Below are positions 60,668 to 64,000 of a DNA stretch of 64,000 bases, one piece after another. The position numbers and the translations under genes were made by a program. How positions within the stretch are numbered: the stretch's first letter is position 1; each line of letters starts with the position of its first letter. The notes beneath the pieces are model-generated. The model was not told the DNA's origin and searched no databases. It saw nothing but the letters and a program-made list of their open reading frames with translations. Origin of the DNA: Nostoc linckia z4 (GTDB lineage Bacteria > Cyanobacteriota > Cyanobacteriia > Cyanobacteriales > Nostocaceae); NCBI RefSeq assembly GCF_002608075.1, contig NZ_LAHA01000008.1, positions 77,573 through 141,572 on the forward strand, read 5' to 3'.

Positions 60668-62257
60668 TTAGCCGTTGCCTAAAATCACATCGCCAGATAA
60701 GCGTTGATACAGCAATGCTCCTGTCCAAATGGTCGGAGCGAAACCTGGATAGCCGGATGAGGCGTTGCAGAAATAGAAATTGTTGAGTGAAGTTTCGTGA
60801 TTCAGTCGCCCTAAACCCATGTTGCGCGGAGTCAAACTGGAGCCGTAGGAATTCCCGTTAGGACACCAGCAGAAGCGTTCATTGGTAGTAGGACTGCCTG
60901 TGATATGAAAGACCATGTACTCTCTAAAATTCGGTACATAGTGTTTTTCCACGACATCCAGAATGGAATCTAGGATTTCTTGCTTTTTCTGGTTATAGGC
61001 TTTGCGGTCTGTCTCCCGCAATTGCTTGAAGTAGTCATAATTGGCAACGGTGAGAAATTCGACAATCTGGCAATCCTCTGGGCAATCCCGTCTCGCTTGG
61101 GTCAATAAAGTGGGCGTTGTAATAGCAAAGCTGGGATTGGAAAAGTCATTGTGTTCATACATCTGAGCAAAGGCTTCATTCAGATCCTGATGCCCTGTAT
61201 GCGAGAGATTCCATTTACCAAATCCATAGTCGCGCAGGTCGAGATTTTTGACGACGCAATAAGCCATGAAGTTGGATGCCGAATATTCATAGTTGAGTTT
61301 CCGGCGCAATTTTTGGGAAAACTTTTCCTCCCCAATCATTTTGGCGGCTTTTTTGGGGTCAATGTTGCAAATCACGGTATCACCTGTAAATTCATGAGTT
61401 TGATGGGTGATGAGATTCATTGCCTCAACTCCCGTGACCGTTTTGTCGATGACTCTAAAATTCGTGATTTCATGGTTGAGTAGCACCTGCCCCCCGTGTG
61501 ATTCAATCACCTTGACAAATGAATTAATTACACGCTCAAAATGCTGCGTTGGGTAAAATGCGCCTGCTTGATAGCCTCGAAATAATGCAACCCAGGCATA
61601 GAACGATAGTTGGTTGGGAGGCAGCAAAAAATCAGGCCATTGCAGGGCTAATAAGGTTTGGGCGGCTTGGGGTAGCTGAAACTTGTCAAATACATCTTGA
61701 AGTGTGCTGTTGAGATGCTGGACAGCACAGAACACCTCATTTGGATGTTTCAGTAGTTCAGTCGGTTTGATCGGAGGAGCGAGTATTTGCAAGCCTGCAC
61801 CAGTCTTTTCCACTTCGTTGACGAATTGGCGAATACGATCCGCGCTTCTCCTTGCGGAGAGGCTTCGCCAACGCGGCAGCGCTTCGCTATCGCTATGTTC
61901 AGGAAACAGTGCCGACAATCGTCGAATCAGTTCCTCTGGTTGTGAGGGAATATCCAACGCATACCCCGGCATTCGCATATGGTCAAAGCCATCTGGGTCA
62001 TACCGCTCAAAAGTCACCTCCTGATCTAACCCCAGTCTTTTTAGTACCTGATTCACCGTTTGCCCTTCACCGCAGTCCCAAACATAGTGCAGTTGGGCAT
62101 TAAACGTATATTTTTTAGCCATTGTAAACGTGTGTCCAAAGCCTCCTGGATGCTCATGGGCTTCGAGGATTTGCACAGACTTGCCAGAGTTTGCCATCAA
62201 AGCGCCAAAGACTAATGCTGATAAACCACTGCCGACAATGAGATAATCCGGTTTCAT
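60668..62257 (-). CDS. FAD-dependent oxidoreductase, CrtISO/phytoene-desaturase-like
   Basis: A 529-residue flavoprotein with DYLIVGSGLSALVFGALMANSG at the N-terminus and a C-terminal ASSGYPGFAPTIWTGALLYQRL. It has the layout of CRTISO, carotenoid desaturases and retinol saturases. It lacks the exact CrtISO signatures I know, so it may act on another isoprenoid or lipid. Around residues 122-139 the sequence LPRWRSLSARRSADR is encoded by a dispersed palindromic repeat (61841-61893) and looks like an in-frame insertion. It is followed by the second FAD enzyme. Confidence 0.82.
   Translation of the reverse strand: MKPDYLIVGSGLSALVFGALMANSGKSVQILEAHEHPGGFGHTFTMAKKYTFNAQLHYVWDCGEGQTVNQVLKRLGLDQEVTFERYDPDGFDHMRMPGYALDIPSQPEELIRRLSALFPEHSDSEALPRWRSLSARRSADRIRQFVNEVEKTGAGLQILAPPIKPTELLKHPNEVFCAVQHLNSTLQDVFDKFQLPQAAQTLLALQWPDFLLPPNQLSFYAWVALFRGYQAGAFYPTQHFERVINSFVKVIESHGGQVLLNHEITNFRVIDKTVTGVEAMNLITHQTHEFTGDTVICNIDPKKAAKMIGEEKFSQKLRRKLNYEYSASNFMAYCVVKNLDLRDYGFGKWNLSHTGHQDLNEAFAQMYEHNDFSNPSFAITTPTLLTQARRDCPEDCQIVEFLTVANYDYFKQLRETDRKAYNQKKQEILDSILDVVEKHYVPNFREYMVFHITGSPTTNERFCWCPNGNSYGSSLTPRNMGLGRLNHETSLNNFYFCNASSGYPGFAPTIWTGALLYQRLSGDVILGNG
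61841..61893 (-). repeat. Dispersed palindromic repeat inside the FAD-enzyme gene
   Basis: The segment includes CTCCTTGCGGAG followed by AGGCTTCGCCAACGCGG and GCGCTTCGC. This is the same repeat class as 50008-50036 and 40315-40339. It is read through in frame and yields an Arg/Ser-rich insert. Confidence 0.6.
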
Positions 62258-62473
62258 AGGATGATTCCTCGGATGATTGAATGAAAAAATGCTGTTTTTT
62301 TCAACTAGACCTAAACTTTGAAAGGCATTTAGAACTGCTGGTTTTTAGCATGGCTGAAATTTAGGCGTTGCTGATTCGATGTATGATGCAGGATTTTGTG
62401 GGATCTAAAACCCTTTCTAAAGACTTATCTTTGAGCTAATAAAGACCTCATTGAACATCTCCTAGCAGGAAAT

Positions 62474-62644
62474 TTAGAGAGAGAAATGTCCTATTGCTAT
62501 ATGAATGAGTCCAAGAGAATGGCAAACCATTAAGCAAGCAGCAAACATTAGAAATGTGCCAATAATTTTGCTGACTACATTTTGGGCATTTTTATCTTTT
62601 TGGATATCTGGATTATCTGAAGTATCAAAAACTTGTTTGTGCAT
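62474..62644 (-). CDS. Small membrane protein with strong ribosome site
   Basis: A 56-residue protein starting at the ATG at 62644, eight bases after a perfect AGGAGG. A polar N-terminal half (HKQVFDTSDNPDIQKDKNAQN) is followed by one TM helix (IIGTFLMFAACLMVCHSLGLIHIAIG). It lies 37 bp after the phosphoketolase stop, so it is likely the next gene of that transcript. No family was recognised. Confidence 0.6.
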   Translation of the reverse strand: MHKQVFDTSDNPDIQKDKNAQNVVSKIIGTFLMFAACLMVCHSLGLIHIAIGHFSL

Positions 62645-62681
62645 AAATACGCCTCCTGAAATCAAACAAAGAAAATCTCTA

Positions 62682-64000
62682 CTAATAAGACCATTTCCAG
62701 TTGCTAATTTCAGGTATATCCTCACTATGCTGCTGAATATAGTGCTTGTGTTCTATCAGCTTGTCTTGCAACATTTGCTTGACATAAGCAGCTTTATATC
62801 CGAGTTGTGGCACACGGTCAATCACGTCCATGACCAGATGGAAGCGGTCTAAATCGTTCAGCACAACCATGTCAAAGGGAGTGGTTGTAGTTCCCTCCTC
62901 TTTGTAACCTCGAACATGGAGATTTTTATGGTTCGTTCGACGATAGGTAAGACGATGAATTAGCCAAGGATAGCCGTGATAAGCAAAGATAATAGGCTTG
63001 TCGCTAGTGAAGATTGTGTCAAAATCTTTATCAGATAAACCGTGCGGATGCTCGATTTGTGGCTGTAGTTTCATCAAGTCAACCACATTTACTACCCGTA
63101 TTTTTAACTCAGGGAAGTGCTGACGCATAATATCAACTGCTGCCAAGGTCTCTAAGGTAGGAATATCCCCCGCGCAAGCCATAACTACGTCTGGTTCGGT
63201 ACTTTGGTCATTGCTGGCCCACTCCCAGATGCCGATACCTTTAGTACAATGCTTGATAGCAGCGTCGATATCAAGGTACTGTAATGCAGGCTGTTTACCA
63301 GCGACAATCACGTTGACATAATTACGACTTTTCAGGCAGTGGTCTGTCACCGATAATAAGGTGTTAGTATCAGGGGGCAAATACACCCGAATTACTTCAG
63401 CTTTCTTGTTAACTACATGGTCGATAAAACCGGGGTCTTGGTGTGAAAAACCATTATGGTCTTGTCGCCACACGTGGGAGGTAAGGAGGTAATTAAGTGA
63501 GGCAATTTGTCTGCGCCAAGGGATGTGATGAGTTGTTTTCAGCCACTTGGCGTGCTGATTAAACATGGAGTCAATGATGTGGATAAACGCCTCGTAGCAG
63601 GAAAAGAAACCGTGACGGCCTGTAAGCAGATAGCCTTCTAACCAACCTTGGCAAGTAGTTTCACTCAGAATTTCCATCACCCGCCCGTTGGGTGATAGGT
63701 GTTCGTCTTCAGGGAGTATTTCAGCAACCCAAGCCCTATCTGTGGCTTCCAATGCTGCACCTAAACGATTGGACTCGGTTTCGTCGGGTCCAAAAATGCG
63801 AAAATTCCGGCTTTGTAAGTTCTCTCGCATTACATCTCGGAGAAACTTGCCCATCACCTTGGTAGCTTCAGCAATATTAGTCCCCGGTTTGGATACATCA
63901 ACGGCATAATCTTGGAACTCAGGTATTTTGAGGTCGCGCAGCAAGATACCACCGTTGGCATGGGGATTATCGCCCATACGTTGGTGTCCTTGAGGTGCGA
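62682..64000 (-). CDS. xfp: Phosphoketolase (partial, N-terminus off window)
   Basis: The visible 439 or so residues are the C-terminal half of a thiamine-diphosphate phosphoketolase, normally about 800 residues. The enzyme cleaves xylulose 5-phosphate (and often fructose 6-phosphate) with phosphate to acetyl phosphate. Family sequences include [23 protein letters not shown] at the right edge, [82 protein letters not shown] and [17 protein letters not shown]. The frame continues without a start to position 64000. In cyanobacteria it supports carbon flow in the dark or under stress. It is unrelated to the metal genes. Confidence 0.95.
   Translation of the reverse strand, partial: APQGHQRMGDNPHANGGILLRDLKIPEFQDYAVDVSKPGTNIAEATKVMGKFLRDVMRENLQSRNFRIFGPDETESNRLGAALEATDRAWVAEILPEDEHLSPNGRVMEILSETTCQGWLEGYLLTGRHGFFSCYEAFIHIIDSMFNQHAKWLKTTHHIPWRRQIASLNYLLTSHVWRQDHNGFSHQDPGFIDHVVNKKAEVIRVYLPPDTNTLLSVTDHCLKSRNYVNVIVAGKQPALQYLDIDAAIKHCTKGIGIWEWASNDQSTEPDVVMACAGDIPTLETLAAVDIMRQHFPELKIRVVNVVDLMKLQPQIEHPHGLSDKDFDTIFTSDKPIIFAYHGYPWLIHRLTYRRTNHKNLHVRGYKEEGTTTTPFDMVVLNDLDRFHLVMDVIDRVPQLGYKAAYVKQMLQDKLIEHKHYIQQHSEDIPEISNWKWSY

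Noticed and set aside
62340..62420. Possible insertion-sequence scrap (GCGTTGCTGATTCGATGTATGATG)
   Set aside because: Too short to assign; no inverted repeats or transposase motif visible.

Overview
The window is chromosome- or plasmid-type DNA from a filamentous, probably heterocyst-forming cyanobacterium (Nostocales-like). The evidence is the many GCGATCGC (HIP1) octamers, an OprB/SLH porin, DUF2808 proteins, a PxcA/CemA-like protein, a DevBCA-type exporter and RppA/RppB-type two-component systems. Most of it is a metal and stress accessory island. No rRNA, tRNA or CRISPR array was seen.

Layout: 1-2869 is the end of a Tn3-family transposon (transposase running off the left edge; terminal repeat ending at 2869), abutting arsH (2897-3562). 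A membrane protein follows, then an OmpR-type regulator/kinase pair (4582-6622). 6623-7663 is a long non-coding stretch, followed by an SbnA-like PLP enzyme and a MATE-like exporter (7664-10125). 10126-16700 holds a porin, three DUF2808 secreted proteins, a lipoprotein and candidate small RNAs. 16700-30560 is a copper-type block: a broken copper-storage pseudogene, HMA chaperone, CopA-like ATPase, cupredoxin, thioredoxin-like protein, lipoprotein, MerR regulator, RND adaptor and pump, a Cys/Met-rich mini-protein, a BNR-repeat protein and methyltransferases. 30624-34629 is a zinc-type unit (P1B ATPase plus CDF transporter, divergent from an SmtB/ZiaR-type repressor). 35276-42294 is a Czc/Nrs-like operon (adaptor, RND pump, lipoprotein, DUF190, CDF). 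42623-47393 holds a PxcA-like protein, a group 2 sigma factor, a fourth DUF2808 protein and a second regulator/kinase pair. Then come YnfA, MntH, a TPR protein, DevBCA, a second MerR, an MgtA-type ATPase, an MFS transporter, two FAD oxidoreductases and the end of a phosphoketolase.

The most interesting signal is regulatory. An 18-bp direct repeat, ATTTCAT-N4-ATTTCAT (11-bp period), occurs at least 14 times between 6.7 and 44.7 kb. It is always oriented toward the downstream gene, and in seven copies it is followed at N7 by TGTCAN. Copies precede both two-component operons, all four DUF2808 genes, the porin, a lipoprotein, the RND operon and the PxcA-like gene; others precede hairpin-rich non-coding segments. 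I read this as a regulon of the two OmpR-type regulators that also controls small RNAs. Both the binding and the RNAs are inference.

A second, independent network is five MerR-type promoters (TTGACT with a 19-20 bp spacer) between 16.9 and 28.0 kb, in front of the copper-block transcription units and the merR gene itself. A third is an SmtB-like operator at the zinc unit. Signs of genome turnover are the Tn3 end, pseudogene scraps (Csp-like, htpX tail, devB start), a 58-bp duplication at the end of the second kinase, and dispersed palindromic repeats inserted in frame into two genes.
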